5,743 nucleotides of DNA, taken from the NCBI GenBank assembly GCA_023394255.1, contig JAEXAZ010000040.1, positions 1-5,743 on the forward strand. The letters run 5' to 3'. This document shows, one piece after another, positions 1 to 5,541 of the stretch (its first letter is position 1; the number at the start of each line of letters is the position of its first letter). This stretch comes from Bacillota bacterium. Lineage in GTDB: Bacteria > Bacillota > Clostridia > Oscillospirales > Ruminococcaceae. A model generated the notes under the pieces. The model saw nothing but the letters and a program-made list of their open reading frames with translations. It was not told the DNA's origin and ran no database searches. The translations under genes and the position numbers were made by a program.

Positions 1-446
1 TTGAGATGCCCGACAATCTGCTCGTCGTTCGTCGGAAGTTTCACTCCGCCGTTCATGAATAAAAGGCTTGACGGCAGGTCGTCGGATTCCGTCATTGTGT
101 AAAAATACATCCGCATCAGGTTTTTGCCCAGCTCGGAATCCCCGCCCCCAATGATCTCTTTTCCGATAAAAACCGCCCATTTCCCGGTGCGGGGCGTTGG
201 CGAAGGCAGCTGCTCCGTTTCCTCGCTGACGGCACATCCGGCTTTGGAAAAAGCCAGCTGGAAACCGCCGGCAACTTCCCGGACGACGGCGGCGAATCCC
301 TGATTGTCGGCGAGACGGCGCAGATTTTCCACAGCGGTTTGGTTATCGACCTCGATCGTAAAGGCGCTGATACCGTTATCAATTTCTTTTTTTGCCAAAA
401 TAACCGGAATGGGGCAATCTTTCCCCTTGGCATCAATGAAAGTCAT
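1..446 (-). CDS. yedF: YedF, sulfurtransferase-like selenium metabolism protein (3' end beyond the left edge)
   Basis: The first 148 residues are visible; the family is usually about 200 residues, so the C-terminus lies outside the window. Residues 1-70 form a TusA/SirA-like domain with the hallmark CPIP motif at residues 11-14. Cys11 is the expected persulfide or selenium-carrying cysteine, and a second cysteine is at 71. Residues from about 88 onward (KWAVFIGKEIIGGGDSELG) match the DsrE/F-like second domain of the YedF family. The start is the ATG read leftward from 446, preceded by GAGGAA eight bases upstream and by a good promoter. Members of this family are typically found in genomes that use selenium and often lie near selD; the exact biochemical role is not established. 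Here it is divergent from a DUF3343 gene, another Se/S-carrier-like family, which supports the assignment. The genes beyond the left edge would show whether selD or a cysteine desulfurase is adjacent. Confidence 0.88.
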   Translation of the reverse strand, partial: MTFIDAKGKDCPIPVILAKKEIDNGISAFTIEVDNQTAVENLRRLADNQGFAAVVREVAGGFQLAFSKAGCAVSEETEQLPSPTPRTGKWAVFIGKEIIGGGDSELGKNLMRMYFYTMTESDDLPSSLLFMNGGVKLPTNDEQIVGHL

Positions 447-490
447 GTCAGGTTCCTCACTTTTTCAGATTTTTACAGCTTCCTGTTTTC

Positions 491-519
491 AGAATAGATT
501 CCTGACACCGTAAAGTCAA
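491..519 (-). promoter_or_regulatory. Sigma-A type promoter of yedF
   Basis: On the minus strand TTGACT (514-519) and TATTCT (491-496) are separated by exactly 17 bases. The predicted transcript starts near 484, giving a leader of about 38 bases before the yedF ATG at 446. The match is to the consensus only; no start site has been mapped. Confidence 0.7.
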
Positions 520-551
520 CGGCTTGAAGGCATTATAGAAATTATTGATAA

Positions 552-567
552 AATAGAGGATTCTATT
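552..567. repeat. Short inverted repeat between the divergent yedF and DUF3343 promoters
   Basis: AATAGA (552-557) and TCTATT (562-567) form perfect 6-base arms around GGAT. The repeat lies 12 bases upstream of the -35 box of the rightward promoter and about 30 bases from the leftward one, inside AT-rich DNA. It could be a small operator or activator site, but dyads this short also arise by chance in AT-rich sequence. Confidence 0.35.
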
Positions 568-579
568 GAAAAACGCCCC

Positions 580-608
580 TCGACTTTTTTCACAAAAAAG
601 CCTATACT
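580..608 (+). promoter_or_regulatory. Sigma-A type promoter of the DUF3343 gene
   Basis: TCGACT (580-585, 4 of 6 to consensus) and TATACT (603-608, 5 of 6) are spaced by 17 bases. Transcription would begin near 615. This argues against translation starting at the in-frame ATG at 615 and for the GTG at 675, leaving a leader of about 60 bases. The upstream A/T-rich stretch could act as an UP element. Confidence 0.65.
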
Positions 609-662
609 AAAAATATGTTTAAAAGACGGCCGTTCGGGAATGGCTTTCTTAAAGATTGGGTA

Positions 663-668
663 GGGGGG
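663..668 (+). promoter_or_regulatory. Ribosome binding site that sets the DUF3343 start
   Basis: A GGGGGG run lies six bases before the GTG at 675. It is G-rich rather than the usual AGGAGG, but it is the only plausible site near the family's expected N-terminus. Confidence 0.5.
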
Positions 669-674
669 CAACCA

Positions 675-947
675 GTGGACTCACAGTTTTATCTGATGAC
701 ATTCGACTCGGTCACAAACAGCATGCAGACAGAAAAGCTTGCGAAGCGGCAGTTCCCGGTTATTGTCATGCCTGCTCCGAGGGAAATTACGCAGAGCTGC
801 GGACTTGCTCTTAAATTTTTAACATGGGAACCGGAAAAAATTGAGCGGTTCTTTCAATCGCTTTCGGTTCCGTGCAGGCTGTATAAAATGGGAACTTCCC
901 GTGCGGGCGGTAAACGCCCGCTGGAATTGGTTGCCGAGGTTCAATAG
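675..947 (+). CDS. DUF3343 domain protein, putative Se/S carrier-like protein
   Basis: This is a small cytoplasmic protein of 90 residues from the GTG at 675. It matches the DUF3343 (Se/S carrier-like) family: an N-terminal YLMTFDSVTNSMQTEKL segment, then a PAPREITQSCGLALKF core whose Cys42 is the conserved candidate carrier residue, then a C-terminal helix and strand region with a second cysteine at 67. The open frame extends upstream to an ATG at 615, but the 20 extra residues are basic, unlike the family, and would begin at the predicted transcription start, so GTG is preferred. DUF3343 genes commonly sit beside yedF, selD or a cysteine desulfurase, and here the gene is divergent from yedF. 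A role in moving persulfide sulfur or selenium is inferred from this context; the family has no firm biochemical function that I know of. niaR follows after 51 bases on the same strand, so some readthrough is possible. Confidence 0.82.
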   Translation: MDSQFYLMTFDSVTNSMQTEKLAKRQFPVIVMPAPREITQSCGLALKFLTWEPEKIERFFQSLSVPCRLYKMGTSRAGGKRPLELVAEVQ

Positions 948-968
948 AAAAACCTGACGGCGCATAAT
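940..968 (+). promoter_or_regulatory. Weak candidate promoter for niaR
   Basis: TTCAAT (940-945, 3 of 6) and CATAAT (963-968, 5 of 6) are 17 bases apart, and the -35 overlaps the DUF3343 stop codon. The predicted start near 975 leaves a leader of about 24 bases. No TGTC/GACA palindrome is visible here, so niaR does not look autoregulated from this site. niaR may instead be read through from the DUF3343 promoter. Confidence 0.3.
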
Positions 969-982
969 GGGATTCCAAGTTA

Positions 983-990
983 AAGGCGGT
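983..990 (+). promoter_or_regulatory. Ribosome binding site supporting the TTG start of niaR
   Basis: AAGGCGGT matches the ideal AAGGAGGT at 7 of 8 positions and ends eight bases before the TTG at 999. This is the main reason for accepting the rare start codon. Confidence 0.65.
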
Positions 991-998
991 GCAACGGA

Positions 999-1517
999 TT
1001 GAATTCAGGCGAAAGACGGGACAAAATCATTGAAATACTTAAGGGATGCAGCCAGCCTGTCAGTGCTTCCGCCCTGGCAAAAAAGCTCAGCGTCAGCCGG
1101 CAGATCATTGTGGGGGACGTTGCGCTCCTGCGCGCCGCCAATGTGCAGATTTCCGCCACCCCGCGCGGCTATGTGCTGGAGGAGCAGAAGGACAGCCCGG
1201 AATCGGTCTACACGATTGCCTGCCGCCACAGCAGGGAAAATCTCGCGGAGGAGCTTTATACCATTGTGGACAATGGCGGGGGGGTGCTGGATGTTATTGT
1301 CGAGCATCCGGTCTACGGCCAGATTTCCGGTCAGCTCCGCATTTTTTCCCGGTATGACGTGGATATGTTCCTGCAGAAGCTGGATAGAAGCAAAGCGCCG
1401 CCGCTTTCCATGCTGACCAACGGCGTACACCTGCATACCATTACCTGCCGGACGCCGGAAATCTATCAGCGGATTCTTGCGGCCCTTGAAAAAAGGGACA
1501 TTTTATTCCATACCTGA
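999..1517 (+). CDS. niaR: NiaR, niacin-responsive transcriptional repressor (HTH_11 and 3H domains)
   Basis: The protein has 172 residues, the usual length for NiaR/YrxA. Residues 5-60 form a winged helix-turn-helix of the HTH_11 (BirA-like) type (ALAKKLSVSRQIIVGDVALL). Residues about 72-168 form the 3H domain. His77, Glu85, His144 and His146 have the spacing I recall for the metal site of the Thermotoga homologue TM1602; His103 sits in the conserved VEHPVYG motif. The family binds nicotinic acid and represses NAD synthesis and niacin uptake genes in Firmicutes. The neighbour niaX, with a matching palindrome over its promoter, fits this role directly. The start is TTG, chosen for its near-ideal ribosome binding site and because it gives the family's N-terminus (GERRDKIIEIL). 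Confidence 0.93.
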   Translation: MNSGERRDKIIEILKGCSQPVSASALAKKLSVSRQIIVGDVALLRAANVQISATPRGYVLEEQKDSPESVYTIACRHSRENLAEELYTIVDNGGGVLDVIVEHPVYGQISGQLRIFSRYDVDMFLQKLDRSKAPPLSMLTNGVHLHTITCRTPEIYQRILAALEKRDILFHT

Positions 1518-1543
1518 GACCGCGCAGTTTGCATACGCAACAC

Positions 1544-1572
1544 TTGACTTTTTCGTTCCGCTGCGATACTAT
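1544..1572 (+). promoter_or_regulatory. Promoter of niaX
   Basis: TTGACT (1544-1549, 5 of 6) and TACTAT (1567-1572, 4 of 6) are 17 bases apart in the niaR-niaX gap. The predicted start is near 1579, inside the adjacent palindrome. A better-looking TATACT at 1574-1579 would need a 24-base spacer and is not preferred. Confidence 0.6.
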
Positions 1573-1575
1573 ATA

Positions 1576-1597
1576 TACTAGTGTCAAGACATATGTA
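1576..1597. promoter_or_regulatory. Probable NiaR operator over the niaX transcription start
   Basis: A 22-base imperfect palindrome has half-sites TACTAGTGTCA and AGACATATGTA. Seven of eleven positions pair, including TAC/GTA at the edges and TGTC/GACA near the centre. A core of this kind is what I remember for NiaR-family operators, though I cannot check it against a motif collection here. It covers the predicted +1 of niaX, where a bound repressor would block transcription. It lies in the gap directly after the niaR gene. Confidence 0.6.
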
Positions 1598-1609
1598 AAT
1601 GTTATTGAA

Positions 1610-1616
1610 GTGAGGG
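1610..1616 (+). promoter_or_regulatory. Ribosome binding site that sets the niaX start
   Basis: GTGAGGG ends eight bases before the GTG at 1625. The open frame continues upstream to 1529, but that would place the start before the promoter, so translation must begin downstream. Confidence 0.6.
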
Positions 1617-1624
1617 CTGAAAAA

Positions 1625-2221
1625 GTGAAAACAAATCAAAAAATTAAAACAATGGTGATCGCTGCGTTATTATGCGGAATCGGGATTGCAATCCCGATGT
1701 TTATGCCGAAGGTGGTACTTGGGCCGATGTCCTTTACGCTGGCAAGCCATGTGCCGGTATTCCTCGCCGTATTTATCTCACCCCCGGTTGCGGCGGTGGT
1801 TTCCGTCGTTACCGGATTCGGGTTTTTGATGGCCGGTTTCCCGATTGTAATTGTTCTGCGCGCGTTCAGCCATCTGGGATTTGCGCTGATTGGCGCTCTG
1901 CTTCTTAAAAAGAGGCCGGAAACACTCTGCTCGGTTGGCGGGACACTGGGGCTGGGTGCCTTAACCGCCGTCATTCATGCCATCTGTGAGGTCCTTGTGG
2001 TGACTGCTTTCTTTTTCAGCGGCGCGATGGGGGAAGCGACCTATCAGCAGGGCTACTGGTATACGGTGTTTTTCATGGTCGGCGCAGGTACTCTGATCCA
2101 CAGCTCGGTCGACTATTCCATTTCGGTATTTATCTGGAAGCATGTCCAGAGCGTCATCCATATCCCTGTCTGCGCCCGCGTAAAACCGCTGGCATCCGGC
2201 TCTTCCGGCGAAACCTGTTGA
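1625..2221 (+). CDS. niaX: NiaX, niacin-specific S component of an ECF transporter
   Basis: The protein has 198 residues from the GTG at 1625 and is strongly hydrophobic. About six membrane segments are visible (roughly 9-27, 36-51, 53-71, 73-94, 103-129 and 145-171). The segment TLASHVPVFLAVFISP is typical of small ECF substrate-binding subunits, and the arrangement matches the NiaX group. S components bind the vitamin and pair with a shared energizing module (EcfA, EcfA', EcfT), which is not encoded in this window. Niacin as substrate is inferred chiefly from the niaR gene immediately upstream and the palindrome over the promoter. The C-terminal 25 residues after the last membrane helix are polar and probably cytoplasmic. 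The first membrane helix follows a lysine-rich N-terminus (KTNQKIK), consistent with the GTG start. Confidence 0.85.
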   Translation: MKTNQKIKTMVIAALLCGIGIAIPMFMPKVVLGPMSFTLASHVPVFLAVFISPPVAAVVSVVTGFGFLMAGFPIVIVLRAFSHLGFALIGALLLKKRPETLCSVGGTLGLGALTAVIHAICEVLVVTAFFFSGAMGEATYQQGYWYTVFFMVGAGTLIHSSVDYSISVFIWKHVQSVIHIPVCARVKPLASGSSGETC

Positions 2222-2247
2222 CGATGGGGCCGTCTTTATCGTAAAAT
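2218..2247 (+). promoter_or_regulatory. Candidate promoter of the YfcE-type gene
   Basis: TTGACG (2218-2223, 5 of 6) and TAAAAT (2242-2247, 5 of 6) are spaced by 18 bases; the -35 overlaps the niaX stop codon. The start near 2254 would leave only about 14 leader bases, beginning at the ribosome binding site. This is unusually tight, so cotranscription with niaX is an alternative. Confidence 0.4.
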
Positions 2248-2254
2248 AGGCCAT

Positions 2255-2260
2255 GGAGGT
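2255..2260 (+). promoter_or_regulatory. Ribosome binding site that sets the YfcE-type start
   Basis: A perfect GGAGGT ends seven bases before the ATG at 2268. An upstream in-frame ATG at 2253 overlaps this site and is therefore rejected as the start. Confidence 0.8.
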
Positions 2261-2267
2261 GCGAAAG

Positions 2268-2816
2268 ATGAAACTGATGATTGCTTCGGATATCCATGGC
2301 TCCTTATACTATTGTGAAAAGGTCCGGAATATCTGGCAAAAGGAAAAGCCGGAAAAGCTGCTGCTGCTCGGGGACCTGCTCTACCACGGCCCGAGAAATG
2401 ACCTGCCGCGGGATTATAACCCCAAGGGGGTTATCAAACTGCTCAATGAAATGAAGCAGGAACTGCTGTGTGTGCGCGGAAACTGCGACGCGGAAGTCGA
2501 CCAGATGGTGCTGGAATTTCCGATCATGGCCGACTATATGATCCTTTATCTGGAAGGCCATCTGATTTTTGCGACGCATGGGCATATCCACAACAGGGAA
2601 CACATGCCGATGCTGAAGAAGGGCGATGTGCTGCTTCATGGGCACACCCATGTGCAGGCGATGGAAGACCTGGACGGGGTCCTTTATCTGAACCCCGGGT
2701 CTGTTTCGCTGCCGAAAGAGGGGAATCGGAACAGCTATATGATGTATGAGGACGGCTGTTTTCAGATCAAAGATTTGGACGGGCAGTTGATCAAAAGCTA
2801 TCAGATGGGATCATAA
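2268..2816 (+). CDS. yfcE: YfcE family metallophosphoesterase (phosphodiesterase)
   Basis: The protein has 182 residues, close to the 184 of E. coli YfcE. All the calcineurin-like metal-binding motifs are present in order: D8 and H10 in SDIHG, D36 in GDLLYHG, N72 in RGNCD, H104 and H106 in THGH, and H126 and H128 in GHTH, followed by YLNPGS. These ligands hold two divalent metals, manganese in characterised YfcE. E. coli YfcE hydrolyses artificial phosphodiester substrates; its physiological substrate is not known, so none is assigned here. No signal peptide or membrane segment is seen, so it should be cytoplasmic. The gene lies 46 bases after niaX on the same strand. No functional link with niacin uptake is evident; the pairing may be incidental. 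Confidence 0.93.
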   Translation: MKLMIASDIHGSLYYCEKVRNIWQKEKPEKLLLLGDLLYHGPRNDLPRDYNPKGVIKLLNEMKQELLCVRGNCDAEVDQMVLEFPIMADYMILYLEGHLIFATHGHIHNREHMPMLKKGDVLLHGHTHVQAMEDLDGVLYLNPGSVSLPKEGNRNSYMMYEDGCFQIKDLDGQLIKSYQMGS

Positions 2817-2826
2817 AAGAGGAAGA

Positions 2827-2870
2827 AAGACACCAAAAGGGGCTGCATATGCAGCCCCTTTTGGTGTCTT
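2827..2870. terminator. Bidirectional terminator between yfcE and the permease
   Basis: A perfect 44-base palindrome has 22-base arms and is centred on GCATATGC. The GC-rich inner stem GGGGCTGC/GCAGCCCC is flanked by AAAA and TTTT, so on either strand the stem is followed by TTTT. It lies 10 bases after yfcE and 27 bases from the stop of the convergent permease gene, as expected for a shared terminator. Confidence 0.9.
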
Positions 2871-2897
2871 ATCGGAATCAGGCGGTAGAAAGCAGAT

Positions 2898-4253
2898 TCA
2901 AACCGATTCCGGGATATCTTTTTCCGTTTTTTCGACTTCCATGTTTTTCGGAAGCACCAGATTGAGCACCAGTGCGACGATAAACACGATCGCAACGCAG
3001 TTGCTCTGCAGGACCTCTCTGGCCATGGTCGGCAGGATGGAAAAGATGGCGGGTACCTGCGTAAATCCGATGCCGATGCCGATGGACAAAGCGACGATGG
3101 TGGTGTTGCGCTGGTTAAAGCCGCAGCGGGTAATCATCTGCACGCCGCTCACAACAATGGAGCCGAACATCATAATGGTGCAGCCGCCAAGAACCGCGTC
3201 GGGCAGGGTGGCGAAAATAGCGCCGATAGGAGGGAACAGGCCTGCCAGGATCATGCAGGCAGCGCCGGTCATAATGGTATAGCGGTTGACGATTTTTGTC
3301 ATGGCGATCAGGCCAACGTTCTGGCTGAAAGAGGTAATCGGCAGACAGCCAAACAGAGCGGAGAAGGAACTCATATACCCGTCGCAGCCAAGACCGCCCC
3401 TGATTTCTTTTTCCGTAACGTCGCGTCCAAGCCCGGTTACAGCCATAGCGGAAATGTCGCCGATGGTTTCCGTCGCGGAAACCAGAAAGATTACGGTAAC
3501 AGCGAGGATCGCGCTGATATTGAATTCAGGGATAAACGGCAGGAATCTCGGGACAGAGATCAAGCTCGCCTGTGTGACCGTCGAGAAATTCACCATTCCC
3601 ATAAAGGCGGCCGTGATATAACCGACTACAAGCCCGAATAAGACCGAAAGCTGCTTCCAGAACGATTTCGCGAAGATGTTGAACAGCAGACAGGAAACCA
3701 GGGTAATGCTGCCGAGCAGAATGTTCTGCGCGGAACCGAAAGCCGGGTTGCCCGAGCCGCCGCCAAAGGACGACGCGCCGACACTCAGCAGGGAAAAGCC
3801 GATCGAGGTCACGACGCATGCGGAAACAATCGGGGCGACAAACCGCCGCCAATATTTCGCGAACATGCCGAGCGTCCCTTCAATGAGGCCGCCCACCAAA
3901 GCGGCGCCGATCATGGCGGGGACGCCGTAGGTCGCGGCAACATAGCATAGGATGGTTACGAAGGTAAAGCTGACGCCCATGACAATCGGCAGCCGCGCGC
4001 CGATTTTCCAGAGCGGATACAGCTGAACAAGCGTGCCGACACCCGCGACAAACATTGCGTTTTGAATCAGCATTGCTTTCTGCGCTTCATCCAGACCGGC
4101 GGCGCCTGCGACAATAATAATCGGTGCGATATTTGCCACAAACATCGCAAGCACATGCTGCAATCCGAATGGAATCGCTTTTGAGAGAGGAACTCTTCCG
4201 TCCAGTTGATAAATATTTTCTACCGTGCAGTTGGCCTGTGTTTTTGTTGACAT
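2898..4253 (-). CDS. NCS2 family purine permease, probably xanthine or urate
   Basis: The 451-residue integral membrane protein matches the nucleobase:cation symporter-2 family in length and motifs. Gln32-His33 is the first-helix QH motif (FGLQHVLAMF). Glu262 lies in SATETIGD of helix 8. Residues 312-321 (QNVGLIAMTK) fit the family signature [QEP]-N-x-G-x4-T-[RKG] exactly. Gln at the first signature position is typical of xanthine/urate carriers such as UapA, whereas uracil carriers of the UraA type have Glu, so I favour an oxidised purine substrate. It would import the base with protons or sodium. The ATG has GGAGGT five bases upstream, and the gene has its own promoter, overlaid by a striking repeat array. 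No purine riboswitch is recognisable in its leader. The C-terminal tail (residues 437-451) is short and charged. I give no gene symbol because pbuX, uacT and others cannot be told apart here. Confidence 0.9.
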   Translation of the reverse strand: MSTKTQANCTVENIYQLDGRVPLSKAIPFGLQHVLAMFVANIAPIIIVAGAAGLDEAQKAMLIQNAMFVAGVGTLVQLYPLWKIGARLPIVMGVSFTFVTILCYVAATYGVPAMIGAALVGGLIEGTLGMFAKYWRRFVAPIVSACVVTSIGFSLLSVGASSFGGGSGNPAFGSAQNILLGSITLVSCLLFNIFAKSFWKQLSVLFGLVVGYITAAFMGMVNFSTVTQASLISVPRFLPFIPEFNISAILAVTVIFLVSATETIGDISAMAVTGLGRDVTEKEIRGGLGCDGYMSSFSALFGCLPITSFSQNVGLIAMTKIVNRYTIMTGAACMILAGLFPPIGAIFATLPDAVLGGCTIMMFGSIVVSGVQMITRCGFNQRNTTIVALSIGIGIGFTQVPAIFSILPTMAREVLQSNCVAIVFIVALVLNLVLPKNMEVEKTEKDIPESV

Positions 4254-4291
4254 AATGCACCTCCAGATTTGATTCCTGATCAGTAAAAAAT

Positions 4292-4328
4292 GGTAATAAG
4301 TAATAGGTAATACTAATTACTTATTACC
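4292..4328. repeat. Phased GTAAT/ATTAC array, probable operator of the permease gene
   Basis: The outer arms (4292-4304 and 4316-4328) are perfect 13-base inverted repeats beginning GGTAAT and ending ATTACC. Inside are five copies of one pentamer: GTAAT at 4293, 4300 and 4307, then ATTAC at 4316 and 4323. Neighbours in the same orientation are exactly 7 bases apart. The array spans roughly -3 to +33 of the permease promoter. The stem is almost all A/T, so an RNA hairpin or terminator is unlikely and a protein-binding site more likely. The binding protein is unknown; the LysR-type regulator next door is one candidate, but LysR proteins usually bind further upstream. Confidence 0.6.
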
Positions 4329-4331
4329 TAC

Positions 4332-4360
4332 ATTATAATCAAACAGTTAGAGAAATACAA
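4332..4360 (-). promoter_or_regulatory. Promoter of the NCS2 permease
   Basis: On the minus strand TTGTAT (4355-4360, TTG conserved) and a perfect TATAAT (4332-4337) are 17 bases apart. Transcription should start near 4325, inside the pentamer array, with a leader of about 70 bases before the ATG at 4253. Confidence 0.65.
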
Positions 4361-4411
4361 TAAAAAATCTTACAAATATTTGCGATAATTATTGATGTTT
4401 TCCATAAAATA

Positions 4412-4448
4412 AAAAGCAGAGATTGCCATCATGCAAATCTCTGCTTTT
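4412..4448 (-). terminator. Terminator of the LysR-type gene
   Basis: Perfect 13-base arms (4412-4424 and 4436-4448, AAAAGCAGAGATT and its complement) enclose an 11-base loop. On the minus strand the stem is followed by TTTTTATTTTATG, a proper T-rich tail. It lies 14 bases past the LysR stop codon and separates that transcript from the permease promoter. Confidence 0.85.
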
Positions 4449-4462
4449 ACAGTCTTAAAAAA

Positions 4463-5392
4463 CTACAGGACAGGCTCCCGGCTGCATTGTTCCCGAAGGA
4501 ACGCAAGAAACCGGTTTTGAACCTTGTTAAACTGGTGCCCTCTGCGAAAAACCAAGACGTCCTTATTCAGAAGATTGGAAAGCGGGCATGCCCGTGTTAC
4601 CAATCCGCAGCGGTCTAAAATCTCTTTCGGCATGGGCGAAACCCACATATAGGTTCCGGCAACGCTGTGCAGAAGGTCAAACTGGCTGCCGCGCTCATAG
4701 ACATAAATTCTCCGCGCGGGCGATTCCAGCCCGGCGCCGACGGCAATTTCGGAAAACGACAGGGAAGGTACCTGCAAATCGCCGTGCACGATTTCCGTAT
4801 AGCCTCCGAGCATGTGGTAATTGACCTCCGGAAGCTGTGCGAGCGGATGCTCCTTTGACATTAAAAGCTGCATGGTGAATTCCCGCAGCGGCTCGGCAGT
4901 CAGCTTGAGGTCACGTAGATAGGAAGCAAAATAGGATTCGTAAATCACCTGATAACGGATAACCCCCAGGTCGGATTCCCCGCAGCTTACGTCATTGGCG
5001 GCTGCCATCGAATTTGTTTCCCGGTAATGGATATCCATATGTTCTTTCACGTCAAGACGGCTGACAAACTCAGAAAACAGGGAGGAAAGATAAGTCGCCC
5101 GCGGGACCGACAGGCTGAATTGAATCGCATGCTGCGTCTTTGGCTGGTAAAGCGATTCCAGTTCGTCGATCTGGGAAAGAATCGTGTTCGCATACGCCAG
5201 AAATTCCTCCCCTTTTCTGGTCGTCTCAACGCCTTTGGCTGTGCGGCGGAAAATCGTGATCCCGATTTCCTTTTCCAGTTCCTTGATGGCCTTGCTCAGA
5301 TTCGGCTGCCCCATATAGAGGTTTTGTGCGGCTTTTGTAATCGAACCGCTTTTCTGGACTTCCGAAACATAGCGCAGGTAGGCTAAATTCAT
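4463..5392 (-). CDS. LysR family transcriptional regulator
   Basis: The protein has 309 residues, a standard LysR length. Residues 1-60 carry the winged helix-turn-helix (SGSITKAAQNLYMGQPNLSK, then AIKELEKEIGITIFRR) and residues about 60-88 the linker helix. The remainder is a periplasmic-binding-protein-like effector domain, starting near FSLSVPRATY, that would sense a small molecule. The start is the ATG at 5392, seven bases after a perfect GGAGGA (plus-strand TCCTCC at 5400-5405). An ATG 15 bases further upstream overlaps that site and is rejected. The gene is divergent from the iron-containing alcohol dehydrogenase, the classical arrangement in which a LysR protein controls the facing gene and itself. 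It is also just upstream of, and co-oriented with, the permease, but has its own terminator. The effector cannot be read from the sequence. Confidence 0.92.
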   Translation of the reverse strand: MNLAYLRYVSEVQKSGSITKAAQNLYMGQPNLSKAIKELEKEIGITIFRRTAKGVETTRKGEEFLAYANTILSQIDELESLYQPKTQHAIQFSLSVPRATYLSSLFSEFVSRLDVKEHMDIHYRETNSMAAANDVSCGESDLGVIRYQVIYESYFASYLRDLKLTAEPLREFTMQLLMSKEHPLAQLPEVNYHMLGGYTEIVHGDLQVPSLSFSEIAVGAGLESPARRIYVYERGSQFDLLHSVAGTYMWVSPMPKEILDRCGLVTRACPLSNLLNKDVLVFRRGHQFNKVQNRFLAFLREQCSREPVL

Positions 5393-5433
5393 GATGCGTT
5401 CCTCCATCAATATAAGACATAAGTACTATATAA

Positions 5434-5462
5434 ATTATACATTACCCGACGGCAAATGACAA
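5434..5462 (-). promoter_or_regulatory. Strong sigma-A promoter of the LysR-type gene
   Basis: On the minus strand TTGTCA (5457-5462, 5 of 6) and a perfect TATAAT (5434-5439) are spaced by 17 bases. Transcription should begin near 5427, with a leader of about 35 bases. Such a strong core promoter on a LysR gene usually implies repression by its own product. Confidence 0.75.
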
Positions 5463-5541
5463 TGATAAAATAATAACAAGCTTAAAAGATCAGATTTAAA
5501 CAAATCATATTATTGAAATCAAGAATTTGGAGGAATGATTT
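5463..5541 (+). promoter_or_regulatory. AT-rich control region of the alcohol dehydrogenase
   Basis: A possible -10, TATTAT, is at 5508-5513, but no convincing -35 stands 16-18 bases before it, which would suit activation by the divergent LysR protein. A small dyad GATTT-AAAC-AAATC (5493-5506) just upstream contains a T-N11-A spacing of the LysR-box kind. GGAGGA at 5529-5534 is the ribosome binding site. The operator assignment is tentative. Confidence 0.35.

Noticed and set aside
116..436. Open frame of 106 codons on the minus strand
   Set aside because: It overlaps yedF in another frame of the same strand; the yedF frame carries the CPIP motif and family sequence, while this one is a low-complexity, Arg/Ser/Pro-rich shadow.
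903..921. Strong hairpin GCGGGCG-GTAAA-CGCCCGC as a terminator
   Set aside because: It lies inside the DUF3343 coding region and has no T-run after it. It may slow or shape the mRNA but is not a convincing terminator.
1005..1436. Open frame of 143 codons opposite niaR
   Set aside because: It is antisense to a clearly identified NiaR, has no family resemblance that I recognise, and has no promoter or ribosome binding site of its own.
1529..1624. N-terminal extension of niaX from a TTG at 1529
   Set aside because: The extension would start upstream of the predicted niaX promoter and run through the operator; the GTG at 1625 has a good ribosome binding site.
4254..4411. Purine riboswitch in the permease leader
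   Set aside because: No guanine/xanthine aptamer core is visible; the only structure there is the A/T-rich pentamer array, which overlaps the promoter itself.
5027..5386. Open frame of 119 codons on the plus strand opposite the LysR gene
   Set aside because: It is the antisense shadow of the conserved DNA-binding domain of the LysR protein and has no independent support.
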